Positions 47,226-57,466 of a DNA stretch of 64,000 nucleotides are shown piece by piece; the stretch's first letter is position 1; each line of letters opens with the position of its first letter. The DNA is taken from NCBI GenBank assembly GCA_019671135.1, contig JAHRHY010000004.1, positions 2,914,001-2,978,000 of the forward strand, read 5' to 3'. This DNA is from Linnemannia hyalina. Its lineage: Eukaryota; Mortierellomycota; Mortierellomycetes; Mortierellales; Mortierellaceae. The notes beneath the pieces are model-generated. The model worked only from the letters and a program-made list of their open reading frames with translations, had not been told where the DNA came from and did not search any database. The position numbers and the translations under genes were made by a program.

Positions 47226-48503
47226 TACCCATGTAGGTGATGACGTCATTGTGAAATATTTTTTTAAAACCTGATTACGAGATGGATCACTTTTGTCGAG
47301 ATTCAGCATCCTCTCTTTTTTCTTCCATCTTTCTTTAGCTACCACTTCATCATCTTCTATTCTTACATCAACTCCTCGCGCTACTAAACATCATGCCACA
47401 AACAGAAAACAAAAACGACAGAAAAAGAAAGAGGATCTCGCCTTCGGACAGAGCCACTGCCAGTCAGCTGTTCATTCAAGGACAATCGGCTCGAGAGGAT
47501 CAGGAAAGACAACGAGGAAAACATACCGCCTCCAAAAATGGGCAGACCTAATAAGGTCTCCTTGAAGACCAGAGGGGTCTTGGCCGCCAGATTAATACTG
47601 GTCAACTTACATCACTTCGGGATGCCCAGCGATTCATTCAGGAGAGAGATGGCATGCATGTGGATGTGGAGACAGTCCAGCGGAATCTACAACAGCAAAA
47701 GATCCGGGCCTATGTTCAACAGAAGAGGCCTGATCTGAAACGGAATCACATGCAGGAACGGCTTGCATTCGCACGGAAGCACATCAAGTGGACGGTGGAC
47801 GATTGGAAACGCGTTATGTTCTCCGATGAAAGCGTCATCAGTCGCGTGGGGTCCTTTGGTAGGAACTACTTTTATAGTGATCGCGGGCACAGGCGATTGC
47901 TACCTCACCAAGTTCATCCAATGCCACAAGCTGGTGGAGGGAAGATGATGGTGTGGGGATGCATCACTTTTTTTTTTTTTTGGCGCAGAAGACCTTTGTC
48001 GGTTCAACGGCACTCTCGATTCGGACTTCTACCGAGAGGTCCTCAACGATTATGTTCTCGCCTCCTGCGAGTGGTATGGTATGGATCGAGCAACATCCAT
48101 TTTTCAGCAGGACAATGCTCGAGTACATACTTCGGGTCTTGTACAGGAGTGGTTTCGGGAGCATAATGTTACAGTTCTTAAATGGCCACCCAACTCTCCT
48201 GACCTCAACCCCATTGAGCACGTTTGGGCCTACATCAAACTTCGTCTCTTTCGATACAAACAGCCGCCAAAAGATATAAACCACCTTTGGAAGCGTGTAG
48301 AGAAAATTTGGACAAGACTTCCTAGTAAACTCCTCCATAACCTGTATGAAAGCATGCCCAGACGCATGAAGGCACTGCTCAAAGTTGCGGCATAATCTGA
48401 TGATTGAGAGGATGCAGAATCTCGACAAAAGTGATCCATCTCGTAATCTCGTAATCAGGTTTTAAAAAAATATTTCACAATGACGTCATCACCTACATGG
48501 GTA
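47226..48503 (+). mobile_element. Tc1/mariner element, 1.28 kb, nested
   Basis: The inverted repeats of about 85 bases start TACCCATGTAGGTGATGACG (47226) and end with the complement at 48503. The target duplication is TA (47224-47225 and 48504-48505). It encodes a dead transposase. Confidence 0.9.
47393..48395 (+). pseudogene. Tc1 transposase (DD34E), frameshifted
   Basis: It starts with ATG 47393 (MPQTENKNDRKRKR), then a helix-turn-helix region (SDRATASQLFIQGQSA). Frameshifts near 47490 and 47600 move the linker (ENIPPPKMGRPNKVSLKTRG) to another frame. The core has Asp in MFSDESV (about 47826), Asp in FQQDNARVHTS (48111) and Glu in PNSPDLNPIEHVW (48216), so DD34E. A T-run at 47969-47980 causes another frameshift. 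The C-terminus ends KALLKVAA. Confidence 0.88.
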
Positions 48504-48920
48504 TAGCTGTAAGAAGAGGGCGGACGAAAGGAAGAACGAGGCGAGTGGACAAGGAAGACGAGGGAAATGTTACATTGTGATGTCTTGTTTAATAAAAGGG
48601 AGTTATTAACTGAGGAACTAGACGACGTATGAACTACCTATTCATGTGTGTTCAAGGATTCTGGCGGAGCCCATAGTTCTTTCTAGGTCTTTCTGTAGAA
48701 CTGTATCGGCTGACTGGTCAGGAGGGCGATTAGTCAGCGAAAGCCGTTCAGTGATCAGTTGAAGTTGGTGGCGTTGGTCATGTGCCAGTTATCAGAGTAA
48801 AACTCTGACAATAGCTCTGATAAAGCATGAACACAAGGTCTAGGAATCAAAGATGGATGATGAGCATCTCAAAAAAAAGGATGAATTCAGAAAAAGATGG
48901 AGCACTTTTGTGGAGCACTT

Positions 48921-49157
48921 TATGACTGAGTACGAATGCCTTCAATTTTTCGCGTCAAAAAAATAATAACGCTCGCACACGTAGAGAAATGAATCGTAGC
49001 TTTGGAACAATGGGCAATTATAAACATATCCTGTTTATTCACGACAATCAATTTGTGGGAGGAGGAAGGGGGAAAGGATCGCTGAGGACAAACATTTCTA
49101 GGAGAGTTATTGCCAAGGACGAGCAAACCCGTACTGGGGCAAGGCAGTAAATTGATT
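48921..49157. other. Intergenic, 3' side of the 118-residue gene
   Basis: Short AT-rich stretch with no gene seen. Confidence 0.4.
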
Positions 49158-49514
49158 TTAAGGCTGCTCAAGGAGAGTGATTCCACCAACGTGCTGAGCT
49201 GGGGGAGCATCAGTCTTGGAGGGGGTGAACGACTTGGTGTTCCAGAGGTCAAAAGCGATGGTATTGGCACCGCTGGTTAAGTTTTGGGTTTGACCGTCCC
49301 AGTTGACCTGAACCATCAAAAATCCCTTGTTCTCGATCGAGAAAGAGTACTTTTGGAGACCTCCAATGTTGAGGGGGTTGATCGACCACTTGTAAGAACC
49401 GTTCTTGCGACCGTTGACCGACTGAGCATCAATAGGGTTCTGGAGGTTGTCGTAGAAGGTAATCAAGATAGAACCCTGGCCGAAGGCAGTGATGATGGCG
49501 CCGGTGGAGGACAT
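49158..49514 (-). CDS. Small protein of unknown function, 118 residues
   Basis: I do not recognise this family. The frame starts at ATG 49512-49514 (MSSTGAIITAFGQGSILITF) and ends TAA at 49158. It is rich in beta-prone stretches with aromatic residues (YKWSINPLNIGGLQKYSFSI, FLMVQVNWDG) and has no Cys and no signal peptide, so it may be a cytosolic beta-sandwich. The upstream DNA has an intron-like sequence (donor in CCAAA/GTAAGTCC near 49672, acceptor ag before CTTCCAATCC) and a TATA box, so it looks expressed. The same promoter layout occurs in the secreted genes and at 53509. The longer frame upstream to 49619 belongs to the presumed intron. Confidence 0.65.
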   Translation of the reverse strand: MSSTGAIITAFGQGSILITFYDNLQNPIDAQSVNGRKNGSYKWSINPLNIGGLQKYSFSIENKGFLMVQVNWDGQTQNLTSGANTIAFDLWNTKSFTPSKTDAPPAQHVGGITLLEQP

Positions 49515-49737
49515 GTTGGATTGGAAGCTATCAAATACGAAATAGTAAGAAAAAAGATGGGACTTAGCAACACGCGTCAATGAAGTATTTGTAGGATTGA
49601 CAAAGGCTGCAAAGGCCAAGGCAGGAAACGCACGGGATTAGTGATGAAAGAAGAGAGGTTGGACTTACTTTGGTTAGTAAGGAAGTAGGAGAGTGAGAGT
49701 GTGGTGAGGAGACATTTCGAAGAAGGAGAGGGAGATC

Positions 49738-49745
49738 CTTTTATA
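49738..49745 (-). promoter_or_regulatory. TATA box of the 118-residue gene
   Basis: TATAAAAG on the minus strand, about 70 bases before the 5'UTR intron donor. Confidence 0.65.
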
Positions 49746-49762
49746 CTTGCAACTCTCTGCAT

Positions 49763-51275
49763 TTGGAAGCACTTACAACACTAACACTTGCGATATTTCC
49801 TACCATCTTTCAAGAGGGCAAAGTCTAGTCTACTCTTCCAAGGCGATAGAGGCAAGGAGGCAATGGTTTGCATTCATGCTCCTCCCCATCGTCCACGTCG
49901 ACATCATTTTAGTCTAGCAGCTAGGCTCAGAACCCCACTTTGCCCAGCATTCATTTACCAAACCTCGCTACTTTAACGAGCTTTGATACGCGAGGCTATT
50001 GTTTGCCATCACGCATGCATCTTGTTCTCGTTGAATAATCAATGGCAACATGCAGGCATTGTTGCACCCCATGCAAAAAATGTATGCACCACATTGTATT
50101 TCCACAGAAAAACCACATTAGACTGGGTCCCCGCGCCCCTGTCCCAAATTCAAGGGGTTGTTCTTGGAGCACATCTTCCAAGATTGTTTGTAGCCGATCT
50201 GCCTCCACCACTCTCTACGCTTTTTAACATTCTTTTGTCTTTGCTTACCTTTTTGCTTAGAAAATCCACAAGGGATGAATCCATGAAGGATCAAGCGCTC
50301 ACACAAACAAAAGTATAGTCAAAACTGCATTATCCGGCCAGTCGAATTCATTAAAAAATCGACCGGATAGAGCCGTTTTTGTTACACGCTCTCTCTCTGC
50401 GTACGATTTGCTAAGCTGTTAATGCAAAAGAAAAAAAAATTGCCTGGGGGTCGAGGATAAATTATTGACGCGCATGTACTCTTCTAGTTTACCCGTCTCT
50501 GATTATCCTGACCATGTTAATCGACAGCGACTCGTCGTTCTTAACAAGCAAGAAAAAACGAAGTGAACCTGGACGCATGAAGTCAAAACCAGCCAATCTG
50601 CAGCTTGTATCTGTCTATGCGTGCCCGTGCTCGAGCGTGAGGATCGCAAGCATGCTCACTTTTCTCAACTGCTGCTGTTTAAAGATTTCATCCCTTTAAC
50701 TTTAGAAATCCTCAGTCTACAGCAAATATCTGGACAAATTTGCTTAGGTGATAGTTTATGAGATACGTCTTCCTCTAGAAAAAATGGAAGGGACCAGCCT
50801 ATGGCTTCATCTACTGGTCAAATCTTATTTTGCCCATTATGCGAACATTCGCACATACCTCTTGAGCAGGGTTCAGCTGAGACAACAGCTAAGGTAACCA
50901 TAGCCAGGGAAGGAAGGGAAAGTCTGACAATGTTCGGATGGTGGATATAAGACAAGGAGCAGAGGTTGGTGAGCGAGAGCAAGGTCCCAACCTTTTTACA
51001 TCTGTTTTTCTGTTACCGAGTTTTTTTTCTCACACAATGCGTAGCTTTCAATTTTCTCTCACACCGCGCGTTACGTTCAATATTTTCTCACAAAGCACAC
51101 AATATGCATTTCCTCCGCGTTGCTATGCTGATGTTGATTAATACCGATCATGGTTGCACAAAACAATTCAAGGGAACTGAGGTAAAATTCAAGGGTATGG
51201 TGCTACAGCAGATTCAAAAGCCCAATGTAAATCCTCCTTTCTTGGAATACGAAGTTTCACTCATGCAAATTGTTG
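49763..51275. other. 1.5-kb stretch without recognised genes
   Basis: No coding sequence I can support. An imperfect inverted repeat around 50330-50370 (ATCCGG...CCGGAT) resembles a DNA-transposon end but lacks a partner. Confidence 0.45.
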
Positions 51276-51282
51276 TATAGAG

Positions 51283-51321
51283 ATAACTGGCTTGTGGCAG
51301 CCAAGCGTTCATAGCGACGTT

Positions 51322-51357
<36 letters not shown>

Positions 51358-51420
51358 ACTGAAGCAGAATTCAGTAAGCGTTGGATTGTTCACCCACTAA
51401 TAGGGAACGTGAGCTGGGTC

Positions 51421-51456
<36 letters not shown>

Positions 51457-51857
51457 ATGAAATGTTGTTGCAATAGTAATTGAACTTAGTACGAGAGGAA
51501 CCGTTCATTCGGATAATTGGTATTTGGGCCTACCTGAGCAGGCAATGGCCCGAAGCTATCATCCATTGGGTTATGGCTGAACGCCTCTAAGTCAGAACCC
51601 GTGCTAGAACGCGACGATTAACGCCTTTTCCGATTTTTAGTTGAATACGAATAGATCCCCGGATCCTGCATCATACAACGTGGGGTTATCTTGCAGAGCG
51701 GAAAGGCATTGTGAGGTTCCTGCTAATGTTAATTTCAAATATTGGAAGAGATACATCCATTGCAGACGACTTTAATTGAACGGGGTATTGTGAGCAGTAG
51801 AGTAATCTTGTTACTACGATCTGCTGAGATTAAGCCCATTGTTCTATAGATTTGTTC
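51283..51857 (+). rRNA. 5'-truncated 28S (25S) rRNA copy
   Basis: About 575 bases match the 3' end of the large-subunit rRNA. It opens ATAACTGGCTTGTGGCAGCC and continues through TTCGATGTCGGCTCTTCC, the sarcin-ricin loop AGTACGAGAGGAACC near 51490, and GGCTGAACGCCTCTAAGTC. It ends with TACGATCTGCTGAGATTAAG and the presumed mature 3' end near 51857. The upstream part of the 28S is missing, so this cannot make a functional rRNA. Downstream lies IGS-like repeat DNA. It is a displaced rDNA piece or a retrocopy. Confidence 0.93.
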
Positions 51858-52029
51858 GAAAGAACAACATCTCTCTATACCTTGGCACGTTTCCATTCCT
51901 CTGATTTCTATTCATGCCTTATACTGCAGTTCTCTCTCTTACAACTCATGGCCTTTTTCTTATTTTCAAACGCTATGCATGAATCCTGAATTTTTTTTAA
52001 TCATGAATGTTCTTTATTTTTCATTGTCT

Positions 52030-52420
52030 ACGCTCTTGCGCGTTCCCGTGCTCCTTTTCTTTGTTCATGCGCTGGAAAACTTCTTTGCATGTTTTTTATT
52101 TGTGTTACACACGCCCATGCACGTACCCATGCCCTGGTCTTTTTTTTCATGCACTGTGCATGCTTAATTTTCTTTGCTACCCACGCCCGCACACTTTCCT
52201 ATGCCCCTGGTCTTTTATCATGCGCTGTGCATGCTCATTTTTCTTCGCTACCCACACCCGCACACGTTCCTATGCCCCTGGTCTTTTTTTATGAGCTGTG
52301 CATGCTCATTTTTCTTCGCCACCCAGGCTCATGCACGTTCCTTGCCCCTGGGTCTTTTTCATGCGCTGTGCATGCTTATTTTTCTTCGCTACCCACGCCC
52401 ATGCACGTCTCAGGTCCCAT
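52030..52420. repeat. ~72-bp tandem minisatellite downstream of the 28S copy
   Basis: Five units, two of them partial or degenerate. The motif GGTCTTTT recurs at 52136, 52209, 52280 and 52351 (steps 73, 71, 71), each followed by CATGC-CTGTGCATGCT and TTTCTTCGCTACCCACG. It is placed like subrepeats of an rDNA intergenic spacer. Confidence 0.85.
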
Positions 52421-52469
52421 TTTTCAGCCTTGCTCTGTACTTCCTATTGCAATGAGACGATCTCTTTTT

Positions 52470-52590
52470 CTGATACTTTGTATTTGGGCCTGTTTGAGTA
52501 ATCAATGGCCATCCGTTGGACTATGGCTGGAGCGTGATAATTACTGCTGTTTCTGATTTGGACGATTATGAATAGCGCCTCGGTTCTTTA
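52470..52590 (+). rRNA. Degenerate second 28S fragment
   Basis: TTTGTATTTGGGCCTGTTTGA, the AATGGCC segment, TTGGACTATGGCTG and GATTATGAATAG follow the order of 51520-51640 in the main 28S copy, with many changes and deletions. It is an older duplicate. Confidence 0.6.
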
Positions 52591-53281
52591 ATCACGGTTT
52601 TCTTTGTATTAAACCATTCGCCATTCTATTGCGACTCGACAAGAACAAACCAATGGGGGATAGATGAGTCGATGAAGGAAGAAGGAACAGAGGAACGAGG
52701 AACGTGAGCCAGCGTTTTACTATATCTATTCGCCAATCAGCTCCATTTTACGCGAAAGTACGATGTACTGTACTGAATTCCCAATAGCCTTTGCAGAAAC
52801 AACAATGAGCGAATTTAGTTCCTGAGAATGCACTGATGCGCAGTGATGTGGTTTCCAATGACGCCTTTCCTTTGAATCAATGACCTAGTATAGAGAAGAT
52901 GTGGTTTTGTTGAAGATGGAAGTACTCGAAAGGGGGTTTTCAATGCTGCAAGGCCGATGGTGCTTTTCTGAAGAGACTTTCAAGCAGAAAACAAACAAAG
53001 TGCGGTCCTTAGAAAGGGAAATTGAGTAGTACATTATTAACTATCATTTCATGAATGTAGGTAATGAATGCATCTATTCCTAGAGGCGACATTGTCATCC
53101 TGCATGCAGATAGCCAATATCAAATGTCACAACAGCAACTGTAGTAGGAAATAAAAATGAGGACTCTTACTTTCAGTGTACTTTAGCCTAATGCATAACG
53201 CCGACTGAGAATGGTGCACGAATGAGTTAAAACGTCGCTCCTTGGTGAGGTAAAGTGTCAGCGCAGGCTGAAGAAAATTAA
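52591..53281. other. Intergenic, no gene seen
   Basis: AT-rich DNA without supported features up to the TATA box of the next small gene. Confidence 0.4.
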
Positions 53282-53289
53282 TATAAATA
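53282..53289 (+). promoter_or_regulatory. TATA box of the 148-residue gene
   Basis: TATAAATA, followed by a leader with a 5'UTR intron at 53383-53488 (GTAAAG...CTGTAG), then the start codon at 53509. Confidence 0.65.
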
Positions 53290-53508
53290 CGAAGAGGTCA
53301 TTCATGATGTCTTTCTAACATAACCTCAGCACGCACCACCTACAGTCCTCAGAACCCACCACCTACAATCATTAACAGCAAGGTAAAGTATCTAAACCAG
53401 AGATTATCTAGCCACTTGACCATCATTCCTAAAAAAACGTGCGTGTTTCTAAAGAAGATATTAATAATTGGTGACTTGCTGTCTGTAGAAGTTCACTGTT
53501 AGCTTATC

Positions 53509-53955
53509 ATGTCACACTGTGCTACATCCGCTTACTACCAAGAAGAGCTGGGACCGACGACGTCGGGCGCAATCGACCCTGATTACGCTGTGTGTATCGA
53601 AGTCTTCACTCCAGGTGTCCTCCATGTCGCGAAATATGCAGCCCAGCAGCATCTGTGTGCATACAATGGAGAGTTCAACCGAGTCAAATCATCGGTGACC
53701 GCCAAAGCCGGCGACAAGTTCGTCGTTTGCCCAGGTGGAGTTTGGACCAAGCTGGCGATTTATACCGATACTGGCGTGGTTGCTCTTTTGAAGGAGAAGA
53801 GCGGTAACACTAAAAGGGTTGGCGATTCTCTTACCAAAGGTGTGATTGTCACCTACGATGCTACCGTCAAAATCGAATTCAATCAGGACGTTACCAGTTT
53901 TTTCAACGGCGCTGCCTGGAACAACGACACATTTCTCAACGTCACCAACATCTAA
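53509..53955 (+). CDS. Small protein of unknown function, 148 residues
   Basis: I do not recognise this family. The ATG at 53509 opens MSHCATSAYYQEELGPTTSG; the frame ends TAA at 53955. It has no signal peptide or membrane span, four or five Cys in the first two thirds, and beta-rich stretches (YAVCIEVFTPGVLHVAKYAA, DKFVVCPGGVWTKLAIYTD). The promoter layout (TATA box, ~100-base leader, 106-base 5'UTR intron) is like that of the other small genes here, and the intact frame in a decayed neighbourhood suggests it is expressed. No neighbours share its strand closely. Confidence 0.65.
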   Translation: MSHCATSAYYQEELGPTTSGAIDPDYAVCIEVFTPGVLHVAKYAAQQHLCAYNGEFNRVKSSVTAKAGDKFVVCPGGVWTKLAIYTDTGVVALLKEKSGNTKRVGDSLTKGVIVTYDATVKIEFNQDVTSFFNGAAWNNDTFLNVTNI

Positions 53956-55437
53956 GGCCCTGCATCAGGATGTCAACGGCACCTCCACAGAAATAACTCA
54001 TCGATCTCATCAGCTATCGGTTACGTTTATTCTATTCCTGCAGTCATTTCAGAATATAAAGAGCTTCAAAAATTCTTGAAATGAGACCTCTGTCCCAAGG
54101 GCTTTGAAGGTGCTAATGCTGGGGCATGCGAGCGTCTTGAGTCAGCCCTCAAAGCAGTCGTGAATTCAGTGAAGCTGCTGCAATCCTTGGGGAGAGAAGG
54201 GAAGGAAGAGAGCAAAGGGAACAGGGAGTCGGAGATGGTTCTTAAGAGCTTGGACAAGGTGTTATTATTCAAGTTATTTGAGATGGATCAAACTATTTGC
54301 CTACGTATACGTTCGGGGGCGAATGTGATAGTATACTGAAGTATACAGCACTTCCTTTCCTTTTTTTTATTTTCACCTTGCCTCTCTGCACGCTCCCTCT
54401 CTTCACTCTCCCCTCTTCTAACCCCTACTCTACTATCATCGACAACACACACTCTTCCTTTCCCACAGTACCAACAACTATTTGTTCACATATCAACACT
54501 GTCTTTCACCCATCGCGTTCCCTCGCGGCCCGATCTCTTTCTTGCACTTCCTCCCCTCGCGACTGTCTCTCCCTCGTCCTTCCAATTGCTACGACCCATT
54601 CTCCTTCCCCCCGCTGTACTCTCCCCTTCTCTTTTTTTCTTTGTTCTTTTTGTCCTTGGATTCCCCCCTCTCGCACAAACGCCATCCTTCCCTTACTCTG
54701 TTTATCCTTCATCATCCTTTCCTTTGTTGCCATTCCCACACCCTTCCCACTTTTGCTGCCACTCTCACGCCTCCCATTCTTTCCTTTGCCACGACTCTCA
54801 TGCCCTTTTCATCGCCACTTCCACTCTTTGTCATCCCTCTCTCAGTCCTTTTGTCTTTTTTACACAACTTTTGTTCGTCTCTTTTGCTCTCAGCGTTCCT
54901 TTGCGTTCATCTACCAGTGCGTCTTATCTTAACCACCTGATTTTTTTTCGTCATCTCATTATCTCCTTATTCCTTTTTCTTTTGTTTGAGAAAAGGTAAG
55001 GAAGGGTGATGGACGCTGTAGTCTGGCGCATGAGGGAAATTGAATCGGCTGGTACCCTTAGATGGGAGCTGGTGATCTCGGCACAGTTGTTGGAATAGTG
55101 TGGATGAGGACTATGGACGCCTGTAAGACTTTCTGTAGCCTGGGGCGCGATCCTGATAAAACACTTTCTCTGCTTGGGCGGTGAGATCGGTGAAAAGTTG
55201 GAAACTCTAGATGGGAACTGGCGTCTCTGACGCTACTGCGATGCGGCGGGCAAGTGACTTAACCTGCTGATGGATCGCAACACAGCAGCTCAAAAATATT
55301 GAGAGCCGATAACACTTCTTGAAAGTGAAGGTATTCTTTGTGGGGACTGGTTTGATGCATTTTACAGCCTTCCAAGGCACTTTTTGTCGTTCTGATCCAT
55401 GCATAGGACATGGTGTGTGATCTAAAGGTCTTTAATG
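53956..55437. other. 1.5-kb stretch without recognised genes
   Basis: The part 54340-54980 is strongly C/T-rich and gives long but low-complexity frames on the plus strand, which I reject. No transposon ends are seen until 55438. Confidence 0.45.
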
Positions 55438-55508
55438 TATTATGAAACCCAGCATTTCAACAAAAAAGTCGAAATCGCAAAAAGATGAATCAATTTTTTG
55501 GAGCACAG
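55438..55508. repeat. Solo end of the AAGTGCTCC-type inverted-repeat family
   Basis: Contains AAAAAAGTCGAAATCGCAAA, then AGATGAATCA and TTTTTTGGAGCAC, matching the right end of 56012-57114. It is preceded at 55380-55437 by sequence like the centre of that element (GACATGGTGTGTGATCTAAA), so it is a truncated copy. Confidence 0.75.
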
Positions 55509-55720
55509 TACATCTAAACTGGAAAAAACAGGAAAACAGAGAACCGGAAAAAGGCAGGGCAAATAAAATACAGAGAAAATAGAGTACACATGTTAGGTAG
55601 GATGGTTGGTGTCGGTCGGGGGCGGCTCGACCGAGGATTTCGATAATGTGGTGATTTGGAGTGGCTTAGCTTCTGGTGTCTATTTCGCTATTTTACGCGC
55701 TTGCCTGCGAGTGTCTGGAA

Positions 55721-55851
55721 AAGCACCTTTCTTCCACGATACGCGCAGGTAGGCACTATGCCCTTTGACCATTGGTAGCAATTGTAGTTTCTAGCCTTTG
55801 GAGAATAGTTATTGACATAAAACACCTTTCTTCCACGATACGAGCAGGTCT
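55721..55851. repeat. Direct repeat CACCTTTCTTCCACGATACG
   Basis: Two copies about 100 bases apart (near 55726 and 55826), each followed by (A/C)GCAGGT. No gene is assigned. Confidence 0.6.
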
Positions 55852-55892
55852 TGAGAGTTACTGTCTTTATTCGCGATATTGAGAGGGAGCAC

Positions 55893-55903
55893 ATACACAC
55901 ACA

Positions 55904-55959
<56 letters not shown>

Positions 55960-55961
55960 CA
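55893..55961. repeat. (AC)n(AT)n microsatellite
   Basis: An AC run with two small interruptions passes directly into an AT run. Simple sequence repeat. Confidence 0.95.
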
Positions 55962-56011
55962 CTCTCCGTTGTGACGACCAGAGACTGATGCTGTGTATGA
56001 CCTTTTAATTA

Positions 56012-57114
56012 AAGTGCTCCAAAAAAGTGATTCATCTTTTTGCGATTTCGACTTTTTTTTTTTGAAAAGCTCATTCATCAATGTTCCGACCGGCCCCAAG
56101 ATTCTTGTAATCCATTCTCTTGATTCGTAGCCTCATTCATTACCACTTGCTTCTTTTTGTATGGACCGACATCGGATTATCGTCGTAATCGAAATGACTG
56201 AATCGAATGAATCAGTTAATTGGATTAATGCATCCCGAGTTTCTTTTTCAACTTGCGGGGTCTTTTTAGTTTCTAACTACCTTCAAACTTTAATGCGTTA
56301 CGTATTGAACTCTATAGGACCATCTATCAAAGTTTGGAGTTCTTACTCATAGTCTTTTCTATATGTCCTATATACCTGATTTTACATGGACTTAGCACGT
56401 GTTTAGCTGTGTTTTTTTAACCACAAGCTCAGTGCGCTTACTACCGGCAAACTGAAAGCTGGCCCATGTATAGGGCATGGAGTGGATCATCATCATAGAA
56501 AAGGTACGGGATTATCATAACGCTAACATGAAATATCACTAACGTAAGTATTGTTACATGGAGCTAGCATGACTTCACGCATTGCCATGATATTGCGCTC
56601 CATAGAGAATAACTGGCCTCTTACATTAACGACATTTAGATTACACACCATGCGCTACAAATGGACCATCTTTCAGTTGCGGGTAGAAAGCGCGCTGAGC
56701 TTGTGGTTAAAAAAACACAACTAAACACGTGCTAAGTCCATGTAAAATCAGGTATATAGGACATATAGAAAAGACTATGAGTAAGAACTCCAAACTTTGA
56801 TAGATGGTCCTATAGAGTTCAATACGTAACGCATTAAAGTTTGAAGGTAGTTAGAAACTAAAAAGACCCCGCAAGTTGAAAAAGAAACTCGGGATGCATT
56901 AATCCAATTAACTGATTCATTCGATTCAGTCATTTCGATTACGACGATAATCCGATGTCGGTCCATACAAAAAGAAGCAAGTGGTAATGAATGAGGCTAC
57001 GAATCAAGAGAATGAATTACAAGAATCTTGGGGCCGGTCGGAACATTGATGAATGAGCTTTTCAAAAAAAAAAGTCGAAATCGCAAAAAGATGAATCACT
57101 TTTTTGGAGCACTT
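56012..57114. mobile_element. 1.1-kb near-perfect palindromic element (MITE/fold-back)
   Basis: The ends AAGTGCTCC...GGAGCACTT are flanked by TA on both sides. The arms run about 413 bases (56012-56425 and 56703-57114) with no change visible by eye over the region coding the same 63-codon frame on both sides. The inverted symmetry continues, more diverged, into the ~280-base centre. It has no transposase. The ends match the outer element at 47089-48920 and partial copies at 55438-55508 and 60359-60439. Confidence 0.9.
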
Positions 57115-57134
57115 TACCTTCACAGTGAACAAAC

Positions 57135-57276
57135 TAACTAGATAACAAAAGGTGGACTCAAGGTGATCTTGCTCTCTCTCTACTTGCAAGGAAGGATGGG
57201 ATGGGTGGGACATCTTGAGTCCCCGGCGTTGTCGGATAATAAGCTTTCGTCGTCATTTCATTCGGCTGCGCTATCC
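57135..57276. repeat. Diverged DIRS-like terminal remnant
   Basis: Resembles the right half of the family-1 fold-back (GGACTC-AGGTGATCT, then GGGTG-GACATCT-GAGTC and CG-TGTCG-ATAAT-GGCTT) and ends near GCGCTATCCA. It is a third, older family member with no attached internal region. Confidence 0.65.
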
Positions 57277-57466
57277 AATATACCCCTCTTGTTGCATTTA
57301 CGATTTTGACTTCCGCTACTCTTTCTAGCCTTATTCCATTGCTTTTACGATTGTTTTCATCCTCGCTCCTTTTATGAACTCCATTTGCAAACTTTAATAA
57401 AAGAAAAATATCATTAGGGAGATCCAGACGCATGTTCCGTGTCATAATGAACGTATGAGCGCAGAG

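Larger units (their letters stand above)
47089..48920. mobile_element. Tc1-like inverted-repeat element (AAGTGCTCC ends) hosting a nested Tc1
   Basis: The ends AAGTGCTCC...GGAGCACTT are flanked by TA on both sides. The arms are about 125 bases (47089-47218 and 48812-48920) and share ACAAAAGTGATCCATC-type sequence. Between them lies the complete inner Tc1 copy 47226-48503 and about 300 bases of non-coding DNA. Without the inner copy this is a short non-autonomous element. Confidence 0.82.

Noticed and set aside
50325..50375. Imperfect inverted repeat ATCCGG...CCGGAT like a pogo/Tigger-type end
   Set aside because: No partner end, no target duplication and no transposase nearby.
52030..52420. 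Regularly spaced repeats considered as a CRISPR array
   Set aside because: The units are contiguous and degenerate with no unique spacers, and the genome is eukaryotic; it is a minisatellite.
54297..54999. Overlapping plus-strand frames up to 211 codons
   Set aside because: The stretch is C/T-rich in all frames, giving Leu/Ser/Phe/Pro-rich low-complexity sequence with no motif.
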